A stretch of DNA of 25,900 nt, from NCBI GenBank assembly GCA_964408185.1, contig CAYOYK010000035.1, positions 1 through 25,900 on the forward strand, written 5' to 3'. A program made the translations under genes and the position numbers. This document shows positions 15,425-22,630 of this stretch, piece by piece (the first letter of the stretch is position 1; every line of letters begins with the position of its first letter). The notes beneath the pieces are model-generated. The model was not told the origin of the DNA and searched no databases. It saw nothing but the letters and a program-made list of their open reading frames with translations. Source of the DNA: CAYOYK01 sp964408185 (GTDB lineage Bacteria; Bacillota; Clostridia; Christensenellales; Aristaeellaceae).

Positions 15425-16663
15425 ATGTCGGAGCTCATTGGGGGGGCGCGCCAACGCATCAAGCGGGTCCGCCAAAAGGACGTGGAGCTCTATGTCCTCC
15501 AAAACGATTTGCCGGTGGAAAACGCGGCCGTAAGCGTTCGCATGAAAAACCATCAGTTCCTGTTTGGCGCGGTGAGCTATTCGCACGGCACGCTGGGCCA
15601 TCCGGGGCGGGAGGAGCGCTTTACCGAGGCGTTTACCAAGCTGCTCAACTACACGATGGTGCCGTTTCACTGGGCCCAATACGAGCCCAAAAGGGGCGAA
15701 TACAACGAGCCCTATACCGGCGATCTGGTGCGCTGGGCGGATGAGAACCACCTCCAAAAAAAGCTCCACGCCCTCATCTGGCACGAGCTCTGCCCCGATT
15801 GGCTCACGGACGGCGACGTGGAGGCCGAATATGTGCGCCGCATCAACCGCCTCATGGAGGTTTACGGCGACTCGTTCGATTTTTTTGATCTCGCCAACGA
15901 AACGACCGTGAACGATCGCTTTGATAACGCCGTGTCGCGTTGGGTGAAGCGCAAGGGCCCGATCGAAATGATGAAGTTCGGCGTGGAGCTGGTGCGCGCG
16001 TGGAAGCCAGACGCCAAGCTGCTGTACGGCGATTGGAACGTGCACGGCGAGGAGTACCTTCGGCTGCTGCGGGAACTCCGCGAGCGCGATGTGGGCATTG
16101 ATATCATTGGCATACAGAGCCACATGCACCGCGACCTGTGGACGCAGGAGGAGACCCTGCGCGTGATGGATCGGGCCGCGGAGTTTCGGTTTCCGATTCA
16201 TTTTCCCGAATGCTCGGTGTGCAGCGGCAAGCCGATCGGACAGATGAGCTACTCGTCCGGCGCGGTCAACCGCTTCTCCGAGAGCGAGGAGGACGCGTAC
16301 TGGCAGGCCGAGTTCACCAAGGATTTTTACACGCTGGTGTTCAGCCATCCGGCTGTCGAGGCGCTTTCGTGGTTTGATTTTACCGATCACCGCTGGCTGA
16401 ACGCGCCCGCGGGACTGGTGTTTGACGATCTCAGCCCCAAGCCCGTGTACGGCGCGCTGTACGATTTGATTCACCGCGAATGGCACACGGACGCCGATTT
16501 GACGACAGGCCCGGACGGATACTGCCGCGCGCGCCTGTTCTGCGGCAATTATGACATAACGGTGCAGGCGGCAGGCCGCCGCGTGACGGTGAACCGCGAC
16601 GTGCTGCGCGAGAGCTTCTACGAGGGCGGCGGTCAGCCGGTGCGCCTTGTCGTGCGGCTGTAA
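15425..16663 (+). CDS. GH10-like glycoside hydrolase, cytoplasmic
   Basis: 412-residue protein with GH10 (endo-xylanase clan) hallmarks: LHALIWHELCPDWL (the HTLVWH motif), FFDLANET with the likely acid/base Glu159, GIDIIGIQSHMH, and IHFPECSV with the likely nucleophile Glu262. A late SWFDFTDHRWL corresponds to the C-terminal barrel tryptophan motif. Both glutamate motifs are divergent (DLANE rather than WDVVNE, PEC rather than TEL), so an activity other than xylanase is possible. No signal peptide or binding module, so it acts on imported material. Start: ATG at 15425 after AAAGGAG; an upstream in-frame start lies in the terminator region and is unlikely. Lies between the SBP gene and the UroD-like gene. 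Confidence 0.82.
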   Translation: MSELIGGARQRIKRVRQKDVELYVLQNDLPVENAAVSVRMKNHQFLFGAVSYSHGTLGHPGREERFTEAFTKLLNYTMVPFHWAQYEPKRGEYNEPYTGDLVRWADENHLQKKLHALIWHELCPDWLTDGDVEAEYVRRINRLMEVYGDSFDFFDLANETTVNDRFDNAVSRWVKRKGPIEMMKFGVELVRAWKPDAKLLYGDWNVHGEEYLRLLRELRERDVGIDIIGIQSHMHRDLWTQEETLRVMDRAAEFRFPIHFPECSVCSGKPIGQMSYSSGAVNRFSESEEDAYWQAEFTKDFYTLVFSHPAVEALSWFDFTDHRWLNAPAGLVFDDLSPKPVYGALYDLIHREWHTDADLTTGPDGYCRARLFCGNYDITVQAAGRRVTVNRDVLRESFYEGGGQPVRLVVRL

Positions 16664-16755
16664 CGCGGAAGAGCCGGGCGCAGGGGCAATGCAAGGGCAT
16701 CGGCCCGTCGAGAAGCAGTCAGCCCGCAGGCATTTTGGAGATCGGAGGATGCAAC

Positions 16756-17814
16756 ATGAATTACGCGCGAGGCCCTGAGCACCGCGAGGCGGCGCTGCGC
16801 TCCATCCGTTTTGAACGGCCGGCCTTCATTCCCATGGCGTTTGTGATAAACGACGCGTGCTATGCCGCGTATGACGCGGACGCGCTGAACGAGCTGATTG
16901 ATACGCACCCGCTGCTGTTCCCGGACGGCGTGCGCCGCCCTTCCGGCTTTGCGCCCAACGCGCGGGCCAATCAGCCATACAAGGACGATTTTGGATGCAC
17001 ATGGTTCACTGCGGTGGACGGTATCGTCGGCACGGTGCTGAAGCACCCGCTGGAGGACTGGGCGGCCTACGATACCTATCGCCTGCCCGACCCGGAGACG
17101 AGCTACGGGCTGTGCCCCATCCATTGGCCTACGTTTGAGCGGGAGCGCGCCGAGGAGCGCGCCAGAGGCGAGCTGACGGTTGCCACGCTGCGCCATGGGC
17201 ATACGTTTTTGCAGCTGTGCGATCTGCGCGGCTACGAAAACCTGCTTTTCGACATGATGGACGAGGAGCCGCTGCTGGACGACCTGCTGGAAAAGCTGAC
17301 GGTGTTCAACCTGCGTCAAATAGAGCACTTTCTGGCGGCGGAGGTCGATATGGTTGGCATCCCGGAGGATTTGGGCATGCAGCGCGGGCCCATGCTGGGC
17401 GTGGAGCAGTTCCGGCGCTACATATTGCCCGCGTACCGCCGCCTCATCGAGCCTGCGCGCAGGGCCGGCTGTCTGGTACACATGCACTCGGACGGCGATA
17501 TCCGGCTGCTGGCCGACGATCTGATGATGGACGGCGTGGATGTGCTCAACCTTCAGGATCTGGTCAACGGCATCGACTGGATCGGCGCGCGGTATCGGGG
17601 CCGCCGCTGCATCGAGCTGGATGTGGATCGGCAATCCGTCACGCCCTTTGGCACGCCCAAGGAGATCGACGCGCTGATTCGGCGCGAGGTGGAGACGATC
17701 GGCTGCCGCGAGGGCGGCCTGATGATGATATACGGGCTGTACCCCTGCGTGCCGCTTGCCAATGTGAAGGCGGTCATGGACGCCATGGAGCGATACGCCA
17801 CGCTGTACCAATAG
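16756..17814 (+). CDS. Uroporphyrinogen decarboxylase (UroD/MtaA)-family protein
   Basis: 352-residue protein with the UroD/methyltransferase fold pattern: REAALRSIRFERPAFIPM at the start, GYENLLFDMMDEEPLLDDLLEKL, AEVDMVGIPEDLGMQRGPML, YILPAYRRLIEPARRAGCLVHMHSDGDI, and GLYPCVPLANVKAVMD at the end. True UroD acts in haem synthesis, while relatives transfer methyl groups from methylcorrinoids. The position here (after a GH10-like gene, 92 bp) and the HMHSDGDI segment, where zinc-dependent methyltransferases have H-x-C, argue against both standard activities. Such proteins recur in Firmicute sugar clusters with no settled role as far as I know. Start: ATG at 16756, 7 bp after CGGAGG. Function unknown beyond the fold. 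Confidence 0.8.
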   Translation: MNYARGPEHREAALRSIRFERPAFIPMAFVINDACYAAYDADALNELIDTHPLLFPDGVRRPSGFAPNARANQPYKDDFGCTWFTAVDGIVGTVLKHPLEDWAAYDTYRLPDPETSYGLCPIHWPTFERERAEERARGELTVATLRHGHTFLQLCDLRGYENLLFDMMDEEPLLDDLLEKLTVFNLRQIEHFLAAEVDMVGIPEDLGMQRGPMLGVEQFRRYILPAYRRLIEPARRAGCLVHMHSDGDIRLLADDLMMDGVDVLNLQDLVNGIDWIGARYRGRRCIELDVDRQSVTPFGTPKEIDALIRREVETIGCREGGLMMIYGLYPCVPLANVKAVMDAMERYATLYQ

Positions 17815-18020
17815 CGCGCTTGGCGGCGCGCCCCTGCCGCGCCCCGCGGCGCCCCGCCGCACCCCCCGCCGCGGGCCGCGCGGGGGCCTGTACGGGGACT
17901 CCGCGCCAAGCCTCCCGCCGAGTCCCCGCCATCCGGGGTTCGCCGGACAACGCCGACCGTCGGCTGCGCGCTGCCCTTTTGCGTATCGAGAACGCGGGGC
18001 GCGGCACCTTCGGCGGGATG
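17815..18020. other. GC-rich intergenic segment without a gene
   Basis: Very C/G-rich, with runs such as GCGCCCCGCCGCACCCC and a possible hairpin of GGGGACTC (17894-17901) with GAGTCCCC (17920-17927). No T-tract follows, so it is at best a rho-independent-like structure. I see no ribosome site or gene here. Confidence 0.5.
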
Positions 18021-18315
18021 GGAGCCACGGTTATTATCGCATCGGAGCTACGGTTCATGATCGCGTCGGAGCCACGGCTCATGATCGCGTCGGAGCCACG
18101 GCTCATGATCGCGTCGGAGCCACGGCTCATGATCGCATCGGAGCCACGGCTCATGATCGCATCGGAGCCACGGTTCATGATCGCATCGGAGCCACGGTTC
18201 ATGATCGCGTCGGAGCCACGGCTCATGATCGCATCGGAGCTTCGGTTCATGATCGCGTCGGAGCTACGGTTCATGATCGCGTCGGAGCTACGGCTCATTA
18301 TCGCATCGGAGCCGC
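18021..18315. repeat. 24-bp tandem repeat array, 11 full units plus degenerate ends
   Basis: Units of exactly 24 bp, beginning GGAGCCACGGCTCATGATCG and ending CRTC, run head-to-tail from 18044 to 18307, preceded by a 23-bp degenerate unit (18021-18043) and followed by a partial one that decays into eight T (18317-18324). Units differ mainly at three places (C/T in the GAGCY and GGYTC arms and A/G in GCRTC). Each contains the small dyad GAGCCACGGCTC, the palindrome TCATGA and a GATC. The array ends about 20 bp before the -35 box of the permease promoter. Since 24 is a multiple of three, several frames stay open (e.g. repeats of IASEPRLM), but no ribosome site precedes them; I regard it as non-coding. 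Confidence 0.92.
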
Positions 18316-18335
18316 GTTTTTTTTCGCAAACGGTG

Positions 18336-18364
18336 TTGAATTATGGCGGATACGATGCTATACT
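18336..18364 (+). promoter_or_regulatory. Sigma-A promoter of the ABC permease genes
   Basis: TTGAAT (18336-18341), 17-bp spacer, TATACT (18359-18364). It lies between the 24-bp repeat array and the operator at 18375-18386. Confidence 0.86.
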
Positions 18365-18374
18365 GGACAAAAGG

Positions 18375-18386
18375 GTAAACGTTTAC
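18375..18386 (+). promoter_or_regulatory. Perfect LacI-type operator before the permease genes
   Basis: GTAAACGTTTAC, identical to the operator at 5897-5908, begins 10 bp after the -10 box and so overlaps the expected start of transcription. The following CTCAC resembles the extended arm of the operator at 13931-13950. Confidence 0.85.
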
Positions 18387-18442
18387 TCACGCACGATGGA
18401 CGCTGAGCGCCCGTTACGTTATAAGCAAGGCGGTGTATCCGG

Positions 18443-19387
18443 ATGACAAGCCAACCCATGACTCCCTCCAAGCGACCCGGTCTGTGGAAACGAATCGTTA
18501 AAAACCGCGCCGCGTACCTAATGCTGCTGCCTGTTTTGGTCGGCTTTGGCGCGCTGACGCTGTACCCAAACCTGTGGGTCATCAGCCTGTCGTTCTTCAA
18601 GTACGACGGCATTACCGATCCGACGTTTATCGGGCTGGAAAACTTTGTGCGCCTGTTTACGCGCGATCCGGGCTGGTGGCGCGCGGTGGGCAACACGTTT
18701 ACGTTCGCCATTGGCAAGCTGCTCATTGAAATGCCGCTGGCGCTTCTGCTCGCGTCCATGCTCAACCGCGGCCTGCGGGGCAGCGGCCTGTTCCGCGGCG
18801 TGCTGTTTTTGCCAAACGTGACTAGCATGGCGGTGATGTCGGTGGTCTTTTCGCTGCTGTTTGCGGCGTACAACGGTTTTTTCAACAACACGCTCTTAAG
18901 CATGAAATGGATTGCCCGCCCGATCGACTGGCTGGGCACGGCCCCCACCGCGATGATCGTGTGCATTTTGGTGTCCACGTGGCAGAGCATCGGCATCAAC
19001 ACCATCCTGTTTATGGCCGGGCTGCAGGGCATCCCGGAGGATGTGTACGAGAGCGGCGATTTGGACGGCGCCGTAGGCTGGCGGCGGTTTTACTACATCA
19101 CCATGCCCATGCTCGCCCGCATGTTCCAGATGATCCTGATGCTGGCGATCATCGGCAGCATGCAGATTTTCGACCTGATGAAGGTCCTCACCAGCGGCGG
19201 CCCCTCCGGCACGACGGAGGTGATGATGACCAAGATATACAGCTATTTCTTTCCGTCCTCGTATGCGCAGAGCAGCATCTCGCAGGTGGGGTACGGAAGC
19301 GCGCTGGGCGTAATCGCCTCGCTGATCATCGGCGTTGTGACCGCTCTTTACCTGATTGCGTCCCGCAAGATGGACGACATGACCTGA
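18443..19387 (+). CDS. Sugar ABC transporter permease, MalF/CUT1 type
   Basis: 314-residue inner-membrane permease with about six transmembrane segments, the first being YLMLLPVLVGFGALTLYP. The EAA-type loop that contacts the ATPase is present as ESGDLDGAVGWRRFYYITMPML (about 199-220). With the SBP at 13975 and the permease just downstream it forms a CUT1 oligosaccharide importer. Start: ATG at 18443, 8 bp after AGGCGG. The gene is first after the promoter/operator at 18336-18386 and is followed at 11 bp by its partner. No ATPase gene is in the window; a shared MsmK-like ATPase elsewhere is the usual solution. Confidence 0.93.
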   Translation: MTSQPMTPSKRPGLWKRIVKNRAAYLMLLPVLVGFGALTLYPNLWVISLSFFKYDGITDPTFIGLENFVRLFTRDPGWWRAVGNTFTFAIGKLLIEMPLALLLASMLNRGLRGSGLFRGVLFLPNVTSMAVMSVVFSLLFAAYNGFFNNTLLSMKWIARPIDWLGTAPTAMIVCILVSTWQSIGINTILFMAGLQGIPEDVYESGDLDGAVGWRRFYYITMPMLARMFQMILMLAIIGSMQIFDLMKVLTSGGPSGTTEVMMTKIYSYFFPSSYAQSSISQVGYGSALGVIASLIIGVVTALYLIASRKMDDMT

Positions 19388-19398
19388 GGAGGCGCAGC

Positions 19399-20271
19399 AT
19401 GAGCAGGAGCCTGAGGCCCGGCGACAGGACCGTCGGCGTACGCGTTTTCAATATGATTTCCCGCGTTTTTTTGATCCTTAGCTGTCTGGTGAGCCTGTTT
19501 CCCATCCTGTATGCGATCATGGGCTCGTTTAAGTCCAACATGGACTTTTTGACCGGCGTCGGCGGGCTTGTACCCGAAAGCTGGCATCCGGAGAACTACG
19601 CAAAGGCGTGGGAAACGGCCAATTTTGCGCGATACAGCGCAAACAGCGTCTTTGTGACACTTTGCGCCATCGCGGGCACGGTGGTGCTCACCTCCATGGC
19701 CGGCTATGTGTTTGCCCGCGGCAACTTCCCCGGCCAAAAGCTGATCATGACGCTCTTTCTGTCCACGCTGTTTTTGGCTACGGGGGCGATCACCATCTTT
19801 CCCATTTTCTCGCTGGCCAAGGCGCTTGGCCTGAACACAAGCCTGTGGGGGCTCATTATCATTTACGTGTTTACCATCAACGTGGCGAACATCTATCTGG
19901 TGATGGGCTATGTGCGCGGGCTGCCGCGCGAGCTGGACGAGGCGGCCACCATCGACGGCTGCGGCTTCTTTACCACCTATACGCGCGTGATCCTCCCGCT
20001 GTGCAAGCCGATTCTCGCCACGGTGGCGCTGCTGACGTTCAAAACCGTTTGGAACGACTACCTGATGCCCATGGTGTTTACCCTGAGCAATGACGAGCTG
20101 AAAACGCTGACCGTCGGCGTCGTGTCGCTCAAGAGCAGCGGCGGCGGCGCGGGCGCGTACGATATCATGCTCGCCGGCACCGCCATCTCGCTGATTCCGA
20201 TGATCCTGTTTTACAGCTTCACCAGCAAGTTCTTTGTGTCCGGCATCACGGCGGGGGCCGTGAAGGGCTGA
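19399..20271 (+). CDS. Sugar ABC transporter permease, MalG/CUT1 type
   Basis: 290-residue second permease. The first transmembrane segment (about 15-35) is followed by FPILYAIMGSFKSNMDFL, typical for MalG-type subunits. The EAA loop reads DEAATIDGCGFFTTYTRVILPLCKP, and the C-terminus FYSFTSKFFVSGITAGAVKG is the family ending. Start: ATG at 19399 with GAGGAGG overlapping the end of the previous gene; longer in-frame versions lie inside the upstream permease gene. It would act as a heterodimer with the 18443 product to import the substrate delivered by the SBP. Confidence 0.94.
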   Translation: MSRSLRPGDRTVGVRVFNMISRVFLILSCLVSLFPILYAIMGSFKSNMDFLTGVGGLVPESWHPENYAKAWETANFARYSANSVFVTLCAIAGTVVLTSMAGYVFARGNFPGQKLIMTLFLSTLFLATGAITIFPIFSLAKALGLNTSLWGLIIIYVFTINVANIYLVMGYVRGLPRELDEAATIDGCGFFTTYTRVILPLCKPILATVALLTFKTVWNDYLMPMVFTLSNDELKTLTVGVVSLKSSGGGAGAYDIMLAGTAISLIPMILFYSFTSKFFVSGITAGAVKG

Positions 20272-20336
20272 CGGACAAACGACCCGCTGGGCGCTGCCGC
20301 GGGCGGAGCGGTCTGGCGGACGGCGCGCAGGGCATT

Positions 20337-20885
20337 GCAAGCCGCGCGCCCGGCAGGCACACCGCCGTAGGCGGCAGCGTGGGAAGCGCGCGCCCGGCAG
20401 GCACACAGCCGTAGGACGGCAGCGAGGGAAGCGCCCCGGCGGGCATACCGCCGCAGGACGGCGGCGTGGGAAGCCGCGCACCCGGCGAGCACACCGCCGC
20501 AGGCGGCAGCGTGGGAAGCCGCGGCCCCGGCAGGCATACCGCCGCAGGCGGCAGCGAGGGAAGCGCGCGCCCGGCAGGCACACCGCCGTAGGCGGCAGCG
20601 TGGGAAGCGCGCGCCCAGCAGGCACACAGCCGTAGGACGGCAGCGAGGGAAGCGCCCCGGCGGGCATACCGCCGCAGGACGGCGGCGTGGGAAGCCGCGC
20701 CCCCGGCAGGCATACCGCCGCAGGACGGCAGCGTGGGAAGCGCATGCCCGGCGAGCACACCGCCGCAGGACGGCAGCGTGGGAAGCGCGCCCCCGGCGGG
20801 CATACCGCCGCAGGCGGCAGCGTGGGAAGCCGCGCCCCCGGCGGGCATACCGCCGCAGGACGGCAGCGTGGGAAGCGCGCCCCCG
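20337..20885. repeat. ~45-bp GC-rich tandem repeat array (about 12 units) with a higher-order duplication
   Basis: Units of 42-46 bp share GTGGGAAGC, then GCGCCCCCGGCGGGCATACC and GCCGCAGGACGGCAGC. The GGGAAG landmark recurs at 20381, 20426, 20468, 20513, 20558, 20602, 20647, 20689, 20735, 20780, 20824 and 20870. A 137-bp block (20343-20479) recurs at 20564-20700 with one mismatch, so multi-unit blocks have been duplicated. Each unit holds a small stem such as CCGCC-GTA-GGCGG. Unit lengths that are not multiples of three break the frame, so the long reading frames across it on both strands are spurious. The array fills the gap between the permease and kinase genes; I see no gene in it. Confidence 0.92.
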
Positions 20886-20907
20886 AAAGGGGCGCGGCCG
20901 CTTTTTT
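20876..20907 (+). terminator. Intrinsic terminator at the end of the ~45-bp array
   Basis: Stem CGCGCCCC/GGGGCGCG with a 5-nt loop CGAAA (20876-20896), then GCCGC and six T (20902-20907). It would end the permease transcript 26 bp before the kinase start codon, although the T-run is separated from the stem by 5 nt. Confidence 0.6.
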
Positions 20908-20933
20908 GGACAGCCTGAGAAAGGGAGGCTATT

Positions 20934-21836
20934 ATGAAGATATTGAATTTCGGCTCGCTGAACCTTGATACGGTGTATCAGGTGCCGCGCTTTGCCGCGC
21001 GGGGGGAGACGCTGGCGGCCACGGGGCAAAGCGTTTATCCGGGGGGCAAGGGGCTCAACCAGTCCGTTGCCTTGGCGCGGGCCGGCGCGCAGGTGTGGCA
21101 CGCGGGCTGCATCGGCAAGGGCGGCCAACCGCTGGCCGCCCTGCTGCGGGAAAACGGCGTCGATACCGGAGAGCTGCGACCCATTGCCGGCTTGCAGGGC
21201 AACGCGATCATTCAGGTGACGCCCGACGGCGAAAACTGCATCCTCCTGTACGGCGGCTCCAACCGTGCCGTCACGCCGGAGCAGGCGGAGGAAACGCTGT
21301 CGCATTTCGGCGCGGGCGACTATCTGGTGCTCCAAAACGAGATCAGCTGCCTGCCAACGATCGTTTCCATTGCGGCCAAGCGGGGCCTGCGCATCGCGCT
21401 CAACCCCTCGCCGTTTGAGGAAAGCCTGCGGTCGCTGGATTTCGGCGCGATCAGCTGGCTGCTGGTCAACGAGGTGGAGGCGCGTCAGTTGACCGGCGAA
21501 ACGGAGCCGACGCGCGTATGGGAAGCGCTTCACGCCCGCTATCCGGGGCTGTGCCTTGTGCTGACGCTCGGAAAGCGCGGCTCCGTATGCGCAACGCCCA
21601 CGGGGATCATCCGCCAGCCCGCCTACCCGGTCACGGCGGTGGATACCACAGCGGCAGGAGATACGTTTACGGGCTTTTTCCTCGCGGCGCTCGCCGACGG
21701 TCGGCCGCTGGCGGAGTGCATGCGGCGGGCGGCCATGGCGTCCGCCCTCAGCGTGACGCGCGCGGGAGCGGCCTGTTCCATTCCATCCTCCGCAGAGGTC
21801 GACGCGGCGCTGCGGGCACGCGCGGAGACCCGGTAG
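20934..21836 (+). CDS. PfkB-family carbohydrate kinase, ribokinase-like
   Basis: 300-residue PfkB kinase. The substrate-binding N-terminus reads NFGSLNLDTVYQVPRFAARGET with the signature GGKGLNQSVALARAGA (37-52). The C-terminal signature DTTAAGDTFTGFFLAAL carries the catalytic base Asp243 and the anion hole. Length and the NQ pair match ribokinases, so phosphorylation of ribose (or another pentose or hexose) at the terminal hydroxyl is likely. With the nucleoside-hydrolase-like gene at 8055 and rpiB it could form a ribose route. Start: ATG at 20934, 6 bp after GGGAGG. It follows the repeat array and a terminator; I see no separate promoter. Ends in a bidirectional-looking hairpin region. Confidence 0.88.
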   Translation: MKILNFGSLNLDTVYQVPRFAARGETLAATGQSVYPGGKGLNQSVALARAGAQVWHAGCIGKGGQPLAALLRENGVDTGELRPIAGLQGNAIIQVTPDGENCILLYGGSNRAVTPEQAEETLSHFGAGDYLVLQNEISCLPTIVSIAAKRGLRIALNPSPFEESLRSLDFGAISWLLVNEVEARQLTGETEPTRVWEALHARYPGLCLVLTLGKRGSVCATPTGIIRQPAYPVTAVDTTAAGDTFTGFFLAALADGRPLAECMRRAAMASALSVTRAGAACSIPSSAEVDAALRARAETR

Positions 21837-21893
21837 GCCGCAGGCCCTGCCATCGGCGCGCGCCGCCCCGACGCGCCCCTTCGCCGCAAATGC

Positions 21894-21935
21894 AAAAAAC
21901 CGGGCCTTCTATGGACGAGACGCATAGAAGGCCCG
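21894..21935 (-). terminator. Intrinsic terminator for the QueD-like gene, possibly bidirectional
   Basis: Perfect 13-bp stem CGGGCCTTCTATG (21901-21913) with CATAGAAGGCCCG (21923-21935), loop of 9 nt. On the minus strand it is followed by G and six T, a textbook terminator for the gene ending at 21970. On the plus strand it is followed by ATTCGGTTT and may also stop the kinase transcript. Confidence 0.9.
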
Positions 21936-21969
21936 ATTCGGTTTGAATCACGTGATGAGCGGTCGGGGC

Positions 21970-22539
21970 TTACTTGCTCTTGCGATAGCCGCACTTGGGG
22001 CACACGCCGTTTTCATCCAGCGCGATGCCGCACAGCGGGCAGCGGTCGATGGTGCCGGTGGGCTTGTACTCCTGCGAGGCGGCGTTGACGCCGCTGGTGA
22101 ATGTGAGCTTGGCGATGTTCAGCTTGTCCTTGAGCAGGTCATACACGATCTTGATCATGCCCTCGACGGTCATGGTCTCCTTGGTGACGACCAAGCGGCA
22201 GTCCGGGTAGGCGGTGGCGAGCTCGGTGTGGAAGGCGGGGCCCTTCATTTTGTTGCTGGGCGCGCCGTCCTTGATGCCCTGCTTCTCGTACACATCGAGG
22301 ATGGCGGGCAGCAGAGGATCGTCCTGCCGCAGGATCAGCGCGTGGTCGAAGTTCCGGAGCACGTTCCACGCGGTTTTTTGGATTTCGTTGCAGGGGAATA
22401 CCATGTTGACGCCGGGCTCGACGGTATCCTCCACCTCGATCGTCAGGACGCCCGTATGTCCGTGCAGATACTGAGCCTCGCCCTTGAAACCGTAGAACCG
22501 ATGCGCGTATTGCAGATCCAGCTTGGTAATGCTTCTCAT
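21970..22539 (-). CDS. QueD/6-pyruvoyl-tetrahydropterin synthase-like protein with C-terminal zinc ribbon
   Basis: 189-residue protein. The PTPS/QueD fold is shown by LQYAHRFYGFKGEAQYLHGHTGVLTIEVE, with His in AHR and the HGH pair as zinc ligands, DHALIL in the middle, and VTKETMTVEGM near 130-140. The catalytic cysteine that normally precedes the LHGH motif (KCxxLHGH in QueD) is replaced (EAQYLHGH). A C-terminal extension CPLCG...CPKCGYRKSK is a rubredoxin-like zinc ribbon not found in standard QueD. It is therefore a PTPS-family paralogue that may not make 6-carboxytetrahydropterin. Start: ATG at 22539, 7 bp after AGGAGGAG. It lies 91 bp downstream of the Fur-family gene on the same strand and probably shares its transcript. 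No other queuosine genes are in the window. Confidence 0.82.
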   Translation of the reverse strand: MRSITKLDLQYAHRFYGFKGEAQYLHGHTGVLTIEVEDTVEPGVNMVFPCNEIQKTAWNVLRNFDHALILRQDDPLLPAILDVYEKQGIKDGAPSNKMKGPAFHTELATAYPDCRLVVTKETMTVEGMIKIVYDLLKDKLNIAKLTFTSGVNAASQEYKPTGTIDRCPLCGIALDENGVCPKCGYRKSK

Positions 22540-22630
22540 GCCGATTCTCCTCCTCGTGTATATCATTTACGGGATTGCCTTGCGCCCGTATACGCACTTG
22601 TCTGGGTGGGCGCGCGCCGCGGCGGGCGCG

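Noticed and set aside
17774..18298. Minus-strand frame of SSDAIMNR-type repeats over the 24-bp array
   Set aside because: Same cause as the plus-strand frame: a unit divisible by three. There is no ribosome site, no promoter and no non-repeat domain.
18021..18315. Possible CRISPR array
   Set aside because: Units are directly head-to-tail with no unique spacers and no cas genes are present. The same reasoning excludes the arrays at 20337 and 23108.
17217..18446. Plus-strand frame running from the UroD-like gene through the 24-bp array (MIASEPRL repeats)
   Set aside because: The first part is a frame shadow of the UroD-like gene. The repeat stays open only because 24 is divisible by three, no ribosome site precedes any start, and the frame runs through a strong promoter and operator.
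19348..21533. Long minus-strand frames over the ~45-bp array (CGGMPAG / AVCLPGARF repeats)
   Set aside because: Unit lengths of 42, 44, 45 and 46 bp shift the frame within the array, and the frames continue as antisense shadows of the permease and kinase genes.
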